Assembly (NCBI RefSeq): GCF_958298935.1
Contig: NC_084941.1
Coordinates: 11,320,001-11,384,000, forward strand
DNA: 64,000 bases
Reading direction: 5' to 3'
Origin: Phragmites australis
Lineage: Eukaryota > Streptophyta > Magnoliopsida > Poales > Poaceae
Part shown: one piece after another, positions 44,712 through 56,268 of the stretch
How the letters are laid out: each line of letters starts with the position of its first letter
Numbering within the stretch: position 1 is the stretch's first letter
Program-made: the position numbers and the translations under genes
Notes under the pieces: model-generated
What the model was told of the DNA's origin: nothing
Seen by the model: the letters and a program-made list of their open reading frames with translations, nothing else
The model's database searches: none

Positions 44712-47609
44712 AGAGAAGGAAGAGGTGAGGAAATGGAGATAGCGCACTAGATTAGACAGTACTACAGTAGCAAATAGTGTAATGTTCAACTGGTCAGAGT
44801 GTCTCTTTTTTTTAATCATTTAAATGACTAGTAAGAAGACTTCGACTAGGGAAACGAAGAATGGAATTGAAGAGGGCAGCATATCTCAAGAATGGAGGTT
44901 TTTGGGTATATTATAAAAAAGATATTTTTGATATAGAAATGAATATTAAAGAAACAATTTGAGGTGGATTTTTGACGAAGTTTCTTACCGTCGGGTTTGA
45001 TGGTAGATTCCGGCATTGACCCCGCCACCTTGTATCTAGCGTGGTAGAGGCTGTGATGCCGAGAGGTGGACACAAAAGATAGCCCGAGATGAGCAAACTA
45101 GGTTGAGAGATAGAAGGGGTGTGATGGCATATATGCGCTCGCTCATGGAAGGGGCATTTGATTTTTTGCCATCTTATTATCTGGTAGAATTGTAAATTTA
45201 TCACTTAACTCACTATTACAGACTTAAAGTATCTATTTATTATTCTTAGTGAATAATTATCCCTACAATAAACTAGTAAAAAGTTAAATATTCTCTTATA
45301 GAAGAGAGAGTCACAGCAGGTGGTGCACGACAACATGGGGGCGAAGGAGTTGACAGGCGATTTAAGAAGGGAGGCGATGTGTTGCCGGCCGATCTCTTAG
45401 CAAAATGACACCTTGTAAATCTTCTTCATAAATCTACACACTATGCTACATGATTTAGAGCAATTTTTAATCGTAACTATGATAGCAACCACAATATACC
45501 AGAAATAAATAGTCACCCCTATCCGATAATGTTTGTACAGTTGTGATATACGTGCACTGTGAATTTGCCAGTTGTGAAGCGATTGGAGCAAGAGGTGACG
45601 GATAAAAATTGTTAGTGAAGTAGCCTTGATCTGGCGTGCATGCATCGATCCAACTCCTGTGGGCGCCCACGGAATAGTCGTACTCGTACCACTGTGCTTC
45701 TCCTTCTGTACCAACCACGCACGACTGTTACATTCACCATTCCCTCTGCATACACAGCGAATTGAAAGTTCCAACAGTGCTTTCCTTGGCGCCCATGTCA
45801 ACTAAGATCACGGTAATTTAGCGAAAAAGTTACAATTTACTTACGTTTTGCGTCAGAATTGAATATATTTGAAATGTACATCATCCTAGTAGAGGTTTGT
45901 GTAACTAATAAACCATAAATAACGCAGATCAAGAGGTATAGGCGCATCCGGTGGCCATTCGACCAGATAAAATCTGACATTGTTTTTGTTTTTGTATTCG
46001 TAGGGGGTCCACAGAGTGACATGGCAGAACATGTGTACATGCAACTATTCACTTAGGAGATTCATCCTCATGTCATATGTGTGTATATATATAAATACTG
46101 CCGGTCCAGCTGGTCTTTCTCTGACAGAGTAAATCCATCGGTACTGAACCTCACAACAGGATGTTCCAAAGTCAGATGATTATATTACCGTGCACATAAA
46201 CAGCATTGACGATGATGATGCAATCATAGGACGGATGACACTGTCTGTCACAGAAAAGCTTATCATTCCCCTCGGGAACCCAACCTCTTTCTTGTACGTC
46301 GAGAACCCTATGATTAGTTGTTAAAATCCCTGGGCACCTTTTGCTTAATCTGGATGGAAACGATGATTAAACAAAGCCCACATGATCCTTCCAAAGGCGT
46401 ACCCGGAGATTCTTGCATGTGTTCAGTTAGCGTCCTGGTGGTTGCTGGCTTGCTGCCGCCTGCACTTGCAATATTCTTGTGTATGCGCCATACGGATGAG
46501 AGCTTGAAAGTTGCTGCCTGCCATGTGAGGGAGAGGGGAAGCAAGATCTTTTTGGAGAACCTTCTAACTAGTTTATTCTCCTTCTCACTTGGCATCAATC
46601 TCGCTTGGTTTAATGCATTATTTCATTTGAAGAAAAACCATATAGATATCTAGAAAATATAGAATAGCATCAGTGTTGTAGGTATTACTCTGTTACACAC
46701 AGCAAGCAACATTGCAAAGTCCTGGTTCATATATGTTGCAAAAAATAGCTCATAGGGAACATAGGAATTTCATATTAAATAATTCAGTTCCTCTAGGTAC
46801 CAGAGGACTATAAGGATCACATAGTTCTGAAGTTTGACAAGACATATGAAGTTCTTACTATTCCTTTTTTTATTACGATTCTTTAGTTGGCCCAAACAAT
46901 TTCTTTTAGCCTGTGGAGAGGGATTGTGAGAACATACTTGTGTAGATACCCTACTTTTACTTTTCTGTTGGGATTTTGGAACATGCATGGATTGTTGAAG
47001 TGGAGTGGAGGAGGATAGGAAAGTACAGAGAAAGAACTGGAGGAATGAGCTGGAGAGAGAGAGAATCAAAAGAAAATAAAAAATAGGTTTTAGACTTTTC
47101 AGAGTGAGAGAGTTGCTGGCCATGCATGGTTTTTTTAGGCAACTCTAATGGTGTTAGATAGCAACTAGTTCTTAAGATATGAGAAATTGGAAACATAATT
47201 TTTTTAAAAATATATTGAGAGAAATAAAAAATAGTAGCTAGAAATAATCAATGGAGATACTAAGAGGAGAAAAGCTGCAGGAAAGCAGGATGGGGTGGGG
47301 CCCCTCCATGGAGGAGTGCATGCAGGGATGGCTACCTAACGCATGCACAGCTACTGCCGCGCGCTGGCCCGCTGGAGATTCGTGTTGCTAGAGGGGAGGG
47401 AGAACCACATGTTTCGTTTCTGAATTCTGATCATCCGATGCTTCACTAAGAACTGAGCTTTGAGGTGAAATTGAGGTACAACTACTCCGAGCACTGTATT
47501 TGTGTTCCGATTTAACAGTTCATCAATAATTCAGATTTACAAGGAAGCATAGATACGCGTTGTAGGCCACAAGTTTGATTTAAAATTTTGACCACAAACA
47601 TAAAAAACA
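44712..47609. other. No firm gene; upstream region of the HD-Zip gene
   Basis: Should hold the HD-Zip promoter (nearest about 1 kb). Open frames at 45,397-45,801 (minus, 134 codons) and 46,318-46,653 (plus, 111 codons, with a hydrophobic segment VSVLVVAGLLPPALAIFLCM) have no recognisable family. A plus-strand TATATATATAAATA lies at 46,082-46,095, about 230 bases before the latter frame, but nothing else supports a gene. Confidence 0.4.
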
Positions 47610-47870
47610 GAAAAGTCCACTTTTGGCATCTGTACTATTGAGTTGGTCCAACTTACTCCCTGTATTTTAAAACTGACCAATTTTAGCCCTATATTTTCAA
47701 TACCAGTTTAAATCCGCCCTTAAACCGTCCTGAGAACGGTTTTCGTCAACATGAGATGGTTTTACAGTAGCTTAATGTTTTAAAATGTAAATTTTTTTCT
47801 AATTATTTCTAAAATAGCCGGTTTTAAATTGGACCAACTCAATAATACCAGTACCTAAAGTGGAATTTTC
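47610..47870. mobile_element. MITE with about 40-bp terminal inverted repeats, 261 bp
   Basis: The left arm (47,610-47,649) and right arm (47,831-47,870) are inverted copies, both ending inward with ATTGAGTTGGTCC and outward with GAAAA(G/T)TCCACTTT. There is no coding capacity and the superfamily is unclear because no clean target duplication is visible. Confidence 0.82.
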
Positions 47871-48314
47871 CCAACACAAAAAATATAAGAAGAAAATCGA
47901 GCAAAATATATTTAGACTGCACCGTTATCCTATAACCTGAAACTCTGAAGCCCTTCGAACCAGCTAGTCCCCACTAGTCCCAAACCAGCTCACTTACTTT
48001 CTCTATTTTCAAACTTGCAACCAATGGGGGCACAAGTGCGTGCAGTACTGTAAAATTGAGGACCATATTAGACAGCGCAAACCTAACTGCCAAGATAACT
48101 GGGACCATATTTCCCCTTTTATTTCTTTATGTAGTAGCAGTGTCTACACCTCGCACATTGCCCTCCTATTCGATCAGAACCTATTCAAGTTTTTTTTTCT
48201 TGAAAGGAAGAATGATGAGCTAAACCCTAGTACGTTGCATTAATATTAGGCCCCGGACTTCTTATATTTACAGGTAATTCCATGATAAATCCATTTGTAT
48301 TTACAGTACTTTGA

Positions 48315-48420
48315 TAGTGCGGACAAGCACGGAGCCTGTGGCAAAGCTTCATGGTGGGAGTTCGCGGGGTTCGATCCCCCGTCCCGCATGTAGCCCTGAG
48401 CCTCCAATGAAGACCATGCA
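48315..48420 (+). other. tRNA-derived SINE-like fragment
   Basis: TGGCAAAGCTTCATGG (48,339) as a weak A box and GGTTCGATCCC (48,368-48,378) as a perfect B box, with a T-arm-like GCGGG/CCCCG stem. It shares AAGCTTCATG with the tRNA-like module at 4,080-4,175. No anticodon arm or complete acceptor stem, so not a functional tRNA. Confidence 0.45.
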
Positions 48421-48992
48421 GATGGACTTACACTGTTAAAATAAACTAATTTGATAGTGTATATAGTCTGAAATTCACGCATATGTTTTTATATGAAATG
48501 AAGTACAATTTTTTTTCTGACACTTAACAATGGGCATCGGAGACCATTTAATTTTTTCGCTCATTTGTTTGATTTTAGTTCTCTTAGATGTTTGTCCTGA
48601 AAAAAAAATGACTACAACACACTCTCTATAGAGTTACATGCACTGATGGGAACAACAATTCTTATAGGACTTGCAATGACTCGTCATTAATCCCAACGAT
48701 AGTCCATGCACCGCGTGTACTGATGCAACGGATGTGCAATCATGTTTTAACACGAGAGAGATGGCTCTAATAAATCCAGGATGCAATGGTGAAATGCCAA
48801 GAACACGGATCCGTACAAATCATTGGTTGACTCCAACTTTGTATTGTCATATCTAGCTCGTTAGCGCACACACACCGCTCCATTATTGATTTGGAAAGTT
48901 CTTTCCTTGCACTAAAACAGTAGTATTACAGAGTTTGGCTTATTCAAGCCTTGATTACAGCATTTTTTTGGAAACATTACTCTCTCCCAATG

Positions 48993-49018
48993 GAGAGAGA
49001 GAGAGAGAGAGAGAGAGA
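48993..49018. repeat. (GA)n microsatellite
   Basis: About 13 GA units. Confidence 0.97.
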
Positions 49019-49064
49019 TTCTCTTACTTCACACACACATCATGGTGCGGCTGCAGGCTATAGG

Positions 49065-49307
49065 CAAGGTTTCAAAATTTGATTCAAGATTGAATACCGA
49101 GCCCCAGCGATTTCTTCGATATTCACGGTTTTCGACAGTAATTCGGTAGAATTTGGTAGAACTCAGTCGAATTTTATCAAATTTGTAAATTTTTTGAGTT
49201 TTGAATTTGAACTTAACCAAAAATTGATCAATTTCTGAATGCGAACCGCAGCGAATTGATCAGTAACCGTGAATATCGAGCAGTTACCGACGTATTTTGA
49301 AACCCTG
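49065..49307. mobile_element. hAT-type MITE, 243 bp
   Basis: Left end CAAGGTTTCAAAAT and right end ATTTTGAAACCCTG (inverse CAGGGTTTCAAAAT) form terminal repeats of the YAGGG type known for hAT elements. They are flanked by an 8-bp target duplication GCTATAGG / ACTATAGG (49,057-49,064 and 49,308-49,315; one mismatch). No coding capacity. Confidence 0.85.
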
Positions 49308-50033
49308 ACTATAGGCCCAGTTTTGCACATTTCGAAGGCAATGAATCCAGTCGATATGATGCAGCTGCATGGGCTCATTCATGTGGGATCTCATGCTACA
49401 CGTACGGCCAAGACACAGTGACAGCTCGATCGATAGCAAGCCTTTCAATTCATCTCCTCCTGAGAAAAAACCAAAATTGCGCAGAGATAGAGAGAAAATT
49501 CAGCAGGTGGGGTCGATAGAACTGCTGCCGGCCTCAAGCTGTCAACCATGCACACGCACGCGTGCATGCATATATCTTTCATTGGATCGATCAAGACCAC
49601 GGGATGAAACAACGGCTAAGATCGCTCAAACGTTGTTCCGTTAGGAATCACATGCTTCAAGTCATGGTCAGAGTAGGATCGATGAGTAGGAGGTGTTAGA
49701 GACAGAACTCTGATTTGTCTAGATAAAAATTAAAGCGGAGCTAACACACATAATAGGATTGTATTGATTCATGTTGTAAGTATTACAAGTGTTACATTAT
49801 GTAGGCACTAGTGAAGAAGCTGGACAGGCACACAGAGCAGCCGGAAGGCCACGGGAGCCGGATGGCCATGCACAGAAGGCAAAGGACCGAACGGCTTGCA
49901 TGCAGGTGCAAAAGGCAAGGGGTCAAATGCTCTGTCTAACAAAAAAGAAAATGAAAATGAATGTTCGTGATGTTTTTGATATAAACATGGTCTCTAAAAC
50001 ACAACAAAGCCATATTAGTTTCTATAAGTCAAG
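49308..50033. other. No recognised gene
   Basis: Short open frames only (91 codons at 49,369-49,644; the 49,789-50,268 frame begins here). No motif recognised. Confidence 0.4.
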
Positions 50034-51829
50034 ATGCTCAACTACTTGGAGAGAGACCCTCGCGTCGCTCCGCAAGGGCGACTGTGTCGCTCTGTTCAAG
50101 CCTGAGCCACCACACCCCGCTAGGCCGCCGCCGCCACCGCTGGCTGGTGGTGGCGGCGGCCATTGGCGTCGGTCGATTTTCCCCGCATCGTCCGAGCTTC
50201 TCTCCTCTCCCCTTCTCTCCCCTCCCTTCCACCTCTTCTCTCCCCCCCCCCCCTCCAGAGTTTTTTAGGTGTCTTGATCAGATCTGTTGGCTCTGTGCTC
50301 GGATCTGGTGGGTGTTCAAGCGTGGCTGCCTGTGCCGCCCTCATCCTGGTGGTGGTTTGGCATGGTAGGCCACCCCAGCAGCCCCACCCAGTGCATATCT
50401 CTTCCGCGTCGGACTCCCATCTACGGCTAAGAGCCCATGGGTTTGCGAGCGTTGGCGCCGCATGCATGCTTGACGACCTTGCCACGCGGTTGTTTGATGT
50501 GGTCAGCGGCCATGCCCCCTCTCTTCGACGGTCACCCTGTGTGGCAGGCGACCACTCACCACTTCCGGTGTTGCTCTCCGTCTAGTCTTGCACTAGCTCT
50601 TCGGAGGCCTGGTGGTGTGGAGCCCAGAGGTGGCTGGCGGCTTGTTCTGTCCTAGCCTGGCGGTGCGGTGTGGTGCGGTGGCTTAGCGGTGTGGTGCCCT
50701 GTCACTCCCCTTCCGTAACCAGCCCTTCCCCCGCATCGGCTGTAGCCATCGCCTACCATGCCTGGCCCTGCCAGCATCGCGCTGCATCACGCCACTGCTG
50801 TCGTGGGTCGTAATGCTGGTCGTGTGCCACACTGACGTGTGCTACTGGTGGTGCTCTCCGGGCTACTGGTGGCGCTCGTCGTGCTCGTGCTGGTTGTGGT
50901 TCCACGCTATGTGCTGCGCTCGCTTGCCGCGTTTGCTGTGTGCAATGCCGCTGTGTGCTGCTCGTGTGCTCCCTCGACATATCATCCGTGTCGGTCCCGA
51001 CCTCTGGTGTTCTGCGTTGCTCCTCTGCAGGTTGAGCACGTGGGGAGCTTCGTGATGCTAGGATGGCAGTGGGACGACACGGCTGGAAGGAGGTTGCGAT
51101 GCTGCTGGTTTGGTCTTGGCCCTGGCGTAGGCTACCCGTACCACCGTTTGTGCAAGTTTTCGAGGTAAGGAGCTGCGATCGAAAGCTCTGCCCGGCTTGC
51201 CGGTGCCAATATCGTTGACGCCCTCGGGCGTCTTTCCCTCCCTAGAGGCGACATTATCTCATCTCCTCCGCCCTAGATGCTTCTCCGGGTGAAAACCCTA
51301 TCTGGGTGTCCGGATGGGCGATAGTGGCATTGATGTCATTACCTTCCTGAAGGCGTCGCTTCGAGAAGCCCCAGCTATCATTTGTAGGTTGGCCCCTATG
51401 TCCTCGTTTCGCAATGGCTCTTCATTCTAGATTGGCACTTCACAACAGTGATGTGGTTCAATGCGCACTCCTTCGAAGCGAAGCGCTATTAATTTGTGTG
51501 TATGAGAGACGCGACTTGGGAGCAGGGCTCCAACGACCAAGTTACGATGTGAGAGTAGGGCTTTGCCAGCCGAGTTGTGACGTGGGAGCAGAACTCCGCT
51601 TCTATGTTGTGTGAGAGGCAGTTGTTAGGTTGGTTAGCAGGTGAGTTGAGTTAGGTTGGACTTGTCTGTTTTTTGGTTATGCTATTTGGTGTGGACATCG
51701 TTCTGTTCGAGTTGAGGTTGTTTTTGTCATCTTGGGGTTGCCAGTTGTTAAGGATTTTTTATCTAGTTTTCCTTATAAATGGGGCCAACTCTCTTCTTCT
51801 TTAATAACATCAGCATCACTGGTGCTGTT
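50034..51829 (+). other. GC-rich repetitive block, possibly a LINE remnant
   Basis: Sharply higher GC than its flanks, with homopolymer C runs (about 50,241) and many overlapping open frames on both strands, which is expected of GC-rich non-coding DNA. The right part (51,230-51,829) becomes T/G-rich and ends TTCTTTAATAACATC-like, reminiscent of plant LINE 3' ends. No reverse transcriptase or endonuclease motif is present. Element B begins immediately after it. Confidence 0.3.
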
Positions 51830-53438
51830 TGTAGCAAAAATAGTCTTATTAGGTCATGATTATGATTTTGGTGATTAATAACAACATATTCATTAAGACT
51901 AACATATTTGTCAAGAATATATGTTAGAAGGTCTTATGGATGCAATACATCAAGAAGCCACCGCAGCTGAGATAAAGTTTGATTGAATTGGAAAAGTCCT
52001 AGGAGAATTGACCTCACCGGAAGGTCCGGTACAGAGAAGTTTGCACTCACCGGAGCATTGTGCACAGAGGCTGTTAGCCTCACCGCTATGTGTTGAGCTC
52101 ATTGGAGTATTTATGATAAAGGGGGAGAAGGCTGAGAACTTCACCGGATAGTCCGGTGATCTGCACTGGGTAACACTAGAGCATTTCTTGCAGAGAAGAA
52201 TGAGAGTGTAAAAGACTGAAGACTAACCCACCGGAAGGTCCGGTGCTTGGTTTGTGCACACCGGAGTATGGCACTAGAGTATTTCTTGCAAAGATGAATG
52301 CAAGTGCTGAAGAATGAAGACCAACTCACTGGATAGTCTGGTGATCACAGAGATGAATGCACCAGAGCGTTTTACACAGAGAAGAAGTGACGCGATCTGG
52401 CTCAAGATAACTCACCAGAAGATCCAGTGATAGATTTGAAGGCACATTGGAATGTTCGGTGTCCACAGAGACTTTGAGTGGAGTTCTAACGGTTATTTTA
52501 TGAGTTTGTACTCACCAGATAATCTGGTGTTAGTACTACTATTCTCACCAGATCAACCGTTGTTAATAGGTTTTTCGAGCTATTGGGAAAACGACTAGTT
52601 GATGGGTTTAAGGCTATAAATACCCCTCCACTCAGTCATTTGACGTGTGACATGCTGCTAGAGTCTAGAGAAAGCTCATTTACACTTGAGAAGACATACA
52701 AGTCACCAAAGTGCTTAAAGTGATCATCTAAGACAATTAAGCATAAGATTGGAGAGTGCTTAGTGTTTATAGGCCTAGAGTGAGTTGTAGCTAGGTGCTG
52801 CAGCTTGAAGAAGGGATTAAGGAATGTTCCTAGCTTGTACCGAGTGGTACGTCGGTGCCTTGGAGTCTTTGTGACTCGCTGACATCTTGGGTCTTGGTGG
52901 ATCAAGCTTGTTGACCCTCTGATTTGGTGTGGAGTGGAGCGGTGGCAAGACTCGTGTATGGGGACACGAAGACCCTTGCATTGGTGGCTTAAGCTCCGAA
53001 GTGATCACGATGGCAAGTGACCAGAACAGAGGCTAGTGGTGAGACCATGACTTGGTGGCTCATCGTGCTTGAGACCTTGTATTGGTGACTTGGTAGCTCA
53101 AGAGCAGTGACTGAAAGAGTCGTGCCGGCCGGAAGCATATCCTTTGTGGAACTCTAATATAGACTAGGAGTGGCATTCATGCCATCGATACCACGGAACA
53201 AAAATCCCTTGTGTCGAGTTTGTCTCTCTATCCTTATTTACGTTTCCACATTTATATTTGTAATTTATCTTGCTAGAGTCGTTTGCAATCCTCTTGAGCA
53301 GTAGAGTAGACACATTAGATAAATCTAGAGCATATTTAGATAGAAACTGATATAGGTTTATCTTATGAAGTTTTTGGAGCCGAATAGTTTCTAAGTGTCA
53401 TAATTCACTCCTCTCTCTTAGGACATCATTGTTCCTCA
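51830..53438 (+). repeat. 5' LTR of element B (about 1,609 bp)
   Basis: Starts TGTAGCAAAAATAGTC and ends TTGTTCCTCA. It aligns with 58,271 onward over its length. GGCTATAAATACCCCTCC at 52,611 is the candidate core promoter, also present in the 3' LTR (59,067) and in element A. Confidence 0.9.
52012..52530. repeat. Array of CACCGGAnnnTCCGGTG-type palindromes in the LTR
   Basis: Imperfect palindromes recur about every 60-110 bases: CACCGGAAGGTCCGGTA (52,015), CACCGGATAGTCCGGTG (52,143), CACCGGAAGGTCCGGTG (52,231), CACTGGATAGTCTGGTG (52,327), CACCAGAAGATCCAGTG (52,412) and CACCAGATAATCTGGTG (52,514). The same set occurs in the 3' LTR. Such palindromes are a known feature of Sirevirus LTRs. Confidence 0.9.
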
Positions 53439-53442
53439 CAAT

Positions 53443-53454
53443 TGATATTAGAGC
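53443..53454 (+). promoter_or_regulatory. Primer binding site of element B
   Basis: TGATATTAGAGC, two changes from the initiator-tRNA site TGGTATCAGAGC, in the same position and context (followed by CTCGTGCT) as in element A. Confidence 0.75.
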
Positions 53455-54695
53455 CTCGTGCTCTTGATAGGCTTAACATCATAGAGTTATGACGTCCGGG
53501 GTTAGGATGGATACCCATAACGCTCCACATTTTAATGACACAAAATTTTCTCGTTGGAAAATTCTAATGTCTTGTTTTTTGCAAGCCAAAGGTCTAGATG
53601 TTTGAAGAGTCACCAAGAAAGGGATGCGACCTCGCATCACCAACCAGGAAGGACAATTGGATGCATTGACGAAGAGTATCCTTTTATCATCTTTAAATGT
53701 TGATGCATTTAATCATGTTTATTCTGTCATCAATGCACATGATATTTGACTAGTCTCATTGAAATACATGAAGACATAAAGGATGTGCGCAATGATAAAT
53801 ATCATGTGCTTGTTACTAAGCTCATAACATCAAACAATTTACCCATAAAAGTGTTAATAATATGTACTCACATTTTAATATTCTTGTCAATAAGATCAAT
53901 AGGCTAGGTTTGACACCAATTAGCGATGATCAAGTGGTGAGAAGAATACTTCAAGTTATTTTTCCAAAGTACAAGTTGATAGTCTCCATCATCTATGACA
54001 ACAACGGCATCAAGAAGATGACTCCAAATCAAGTGCTCAGCAAAATCATCACCCATGAGATGACCATGAACATCCGACACCAAGAACCTTGCTCTCACAA
54101 GCAAGCAAACTCCATGTCCACACATGATGACGAAGATGAGGAGGCAAGAGCAAGAGTCAAGCTCAAGCGAACATGATGAAGATGAAGATGAAGAGAGCAA
54201 TGAAGATGATGAGCAAAGTACATCAAGTGATAAAGAAATGGATCCCGAAGTCACCAAGCTCATCTCTCAAGTGGAGAAGAACATCAAGAAGATCAATGCC
54301 AAGATTGATCAACTAATCTCCATGAAAAACTTGATCAAAACTATTGATCACATCAAGAAGGAGAAGAAGACCAATAGCAAGAGGGAGATAAGGGGAAGAG
54401 CCAAAGCATTTGCATGTATGGGAAGATAGGTGAGTGAAGATGAGGATTCAAGCTCAAGTGATGAGAGCTTCACCATCCACTCCTCCAAGAGAAGCTCTTC
54501 TTCAAGGTCATCATCACGCAAGTCGTCATCGCGCAAGTCATCACACAAGTGTCTTATGGACAAATGTATGGATAGCGATGTAAGTGATGATGAATTTGAT
54601 GAGGATTCTCCTTCCTATGATGAACTCCTTCATTTGATCAATGAGAAACAAAGGGACCTTAAGAAACAATCTAAAGAATTTAAGAAATTCAATAC

Positions 54696-56268
54696 TGTCG
54701 GTGATATGGGATCGGGGGGTCCCCGTGTCCCGAGGCCAGGATAGCGCAGTGCCACGTGGCGCCATCCCTCGGGGACCGCCTCCCCGAGGGCCTGAGAAAA
54801 GCCAGGTCCGGGAGGGGGTGCTCGGGGCCAGGAACAGTGGTCCCCGAGTACTCGGAGTGCCCCGATGACCCGAGGGAAGCAGATTCGGGAGTGGGTGCTC
54901 GGGGCCAGGAACAAATGGTCCCCGAGTACCCAGAGTGCCCCGAGGACCCGAGAAGAGCCAGGTCCGGGAGGGGGTGCTCGGGGCCAGGAACAGTGGTCCC
55001 CGAGTACCTGGAGTGCCCCAATGACTCGAGGGAAGCAGATCCGGGAGTGGGCGCTCGGGGCTAGAACAAATGGTCCCCGAGTACCCAGAGGCCCCCGAGG
55101 ACCCGAGAAGAGCCAAGTCCGGGAGGGGGTGCTCGGGGCCAGGAACAATGGTCCCCGAGTACCCGGAGTGCCCCGATGACCCGAGGGAAGTAGATCCGGG
55201 AGGGGGTGCTCGGGGCCACGAACAGTGGGTCCCCGAGCACCCAGAGTTCCCCGAGGACCCGAGAAGGGCCAGGCCCGGGAGGGGGTGCTCGGAGCCAAGA
55301 ACAGTCGGTCCCTGAGTACCCAGAGTTCCCCGAGGACCCGAGAAGCCCCTTGCCGGTGGACCCCGCAAGGACTCCACGATGAGGTGTCGATCGGTGGGAG
55401 GCCCGATGCTGCATTTAAGGGGAAAGCGTGGCCGGTCACATCCAACCACTCCCCCCCACGCCTGTCGTACTGAATACGTCAGCCCCTGCCACCGCCTGGT
55501 GGGAAGGCGTGGGCACAATTAATGCAGTGGGACCCATCGCATGTCCCTTCGCGGGGCCCAAGGAGATAGACGGCTTGAAGATATCTTCGATGGGCTTGAG
55601 GCTTATCGCCTGTCGCCCCGTTGCATCTGTCTGTGTCAGACCTACCCTGACCAGACGGGCATGAGAGAGCACTCAGAGGCTGGCCGATGTGCGCCCTTGT
55701 GCCTGCCTATGGGAACGTCCAAGGGATGCATTTCTAACCCTCTGTAACATCAACTGTAGACCCATGATGGTTGTTTTCCATTTATTGTTTACGGGAACTT
55801 GTGTCCTCGTTCTGGGCACTTCCTAAAGGGCCTCCTCCCTCCCCCGGTAGATAAAAGGGGGGGGGGAGCACCTTGTAACAGAGGGCGATGGATAGATAGA
55901 GGGCCCGATAGATGAGCTCAAGATAGATAAGACAGAAAGAAGGAAGCTCAAGACTTCACACAGCCGATAGAACAGCAGCACCTTGTAACACAGAGAAAAG
56001 CGAGAGTATTAGAGATCCAGAGAAAGGCATTCCAAGAACATTGATAATATACTAGACACACAGGTGTAGGGTATTATGCCTCCGTGCGGCCTGAACCTGT
56101 ATAAATCCTTGGTGCATTCAGTTCCACCAGCCGAAGACGATCCATCCCGCCTAAATCCTATACACCCGCATTAACCCCAAACACGAGGTGGTTCCAGGAC
56201 CAGCCCCCCGGCTGACTCTCAAAAGGGGGTCCCTCAGGATCCCCGCTCGCGGTGTTAATACGCCGACA
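54696..56268. mobile_element. Solo LTR (Gypsy-like), 1,573 bp
   Basis: Begins TGTCGGTGATATGGGA and ends TAATACGCCGACA (short inverted TGTCGG/CCGACA ends), flanked by AATAC (54,691-54,695) and AATGC (56,269-56,273), a 5-bp target duplication with one mismatch. It splits the gag of element B precisely: element A reads through the same point without interruption. It contains a GATAAAAGGGGG promoter-like stretch near 55,850. No internal domain, so it is a product of LTR-LTR recombination. Confidence 0.92.
54736..55350. repeat. 77-79 bp GC-rich tandem repeats inside the solo LTR (about 8 copies)
   Basis: CTCGGGGCCAGGAACA-type anchors fall at 54,821, 54,898, 54,977, 55,054, 55,132, 55,209 and 55,288, i.e. 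steps of 77, 79, 77, 78, 77 and 79. Adjacent units alternate between two variants (GAGAAGAGCCAGGTCCGG and GAGGGAAGCAGATCCGG), so the higher-order unit is about 156 bp. Confidence 0.95.

Noticed and set aside
45397..45801. 134-codon minus-strand frame as a gene
   Set aside because: No recognised motif, low-complexity hydrophobic C-terminus, overlapping frames on the same strand and no promoter evidence.
46318..46653. 111-codon plus-strand frame with a hydrophobic segment as a membrane protein gene
   Set aside because: An equally long open frame exists on the opposite strand; nothing beyond one hydrophobic stretch supports it.
48315..48420. A functional tRNA gene
   Set aside because: B box is perfect, but no acceptor stem pairing, anticodon arm or clear A box can be built.
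54541..55518. 325-codon open frame on the minus strand (and a 271-codon frame in another phase)
   Set aside because: It is translation of the GC-rich 77-79 bp tandem repeats of the solo LTR; long open frames in several phases are expected there, and no domain is present.
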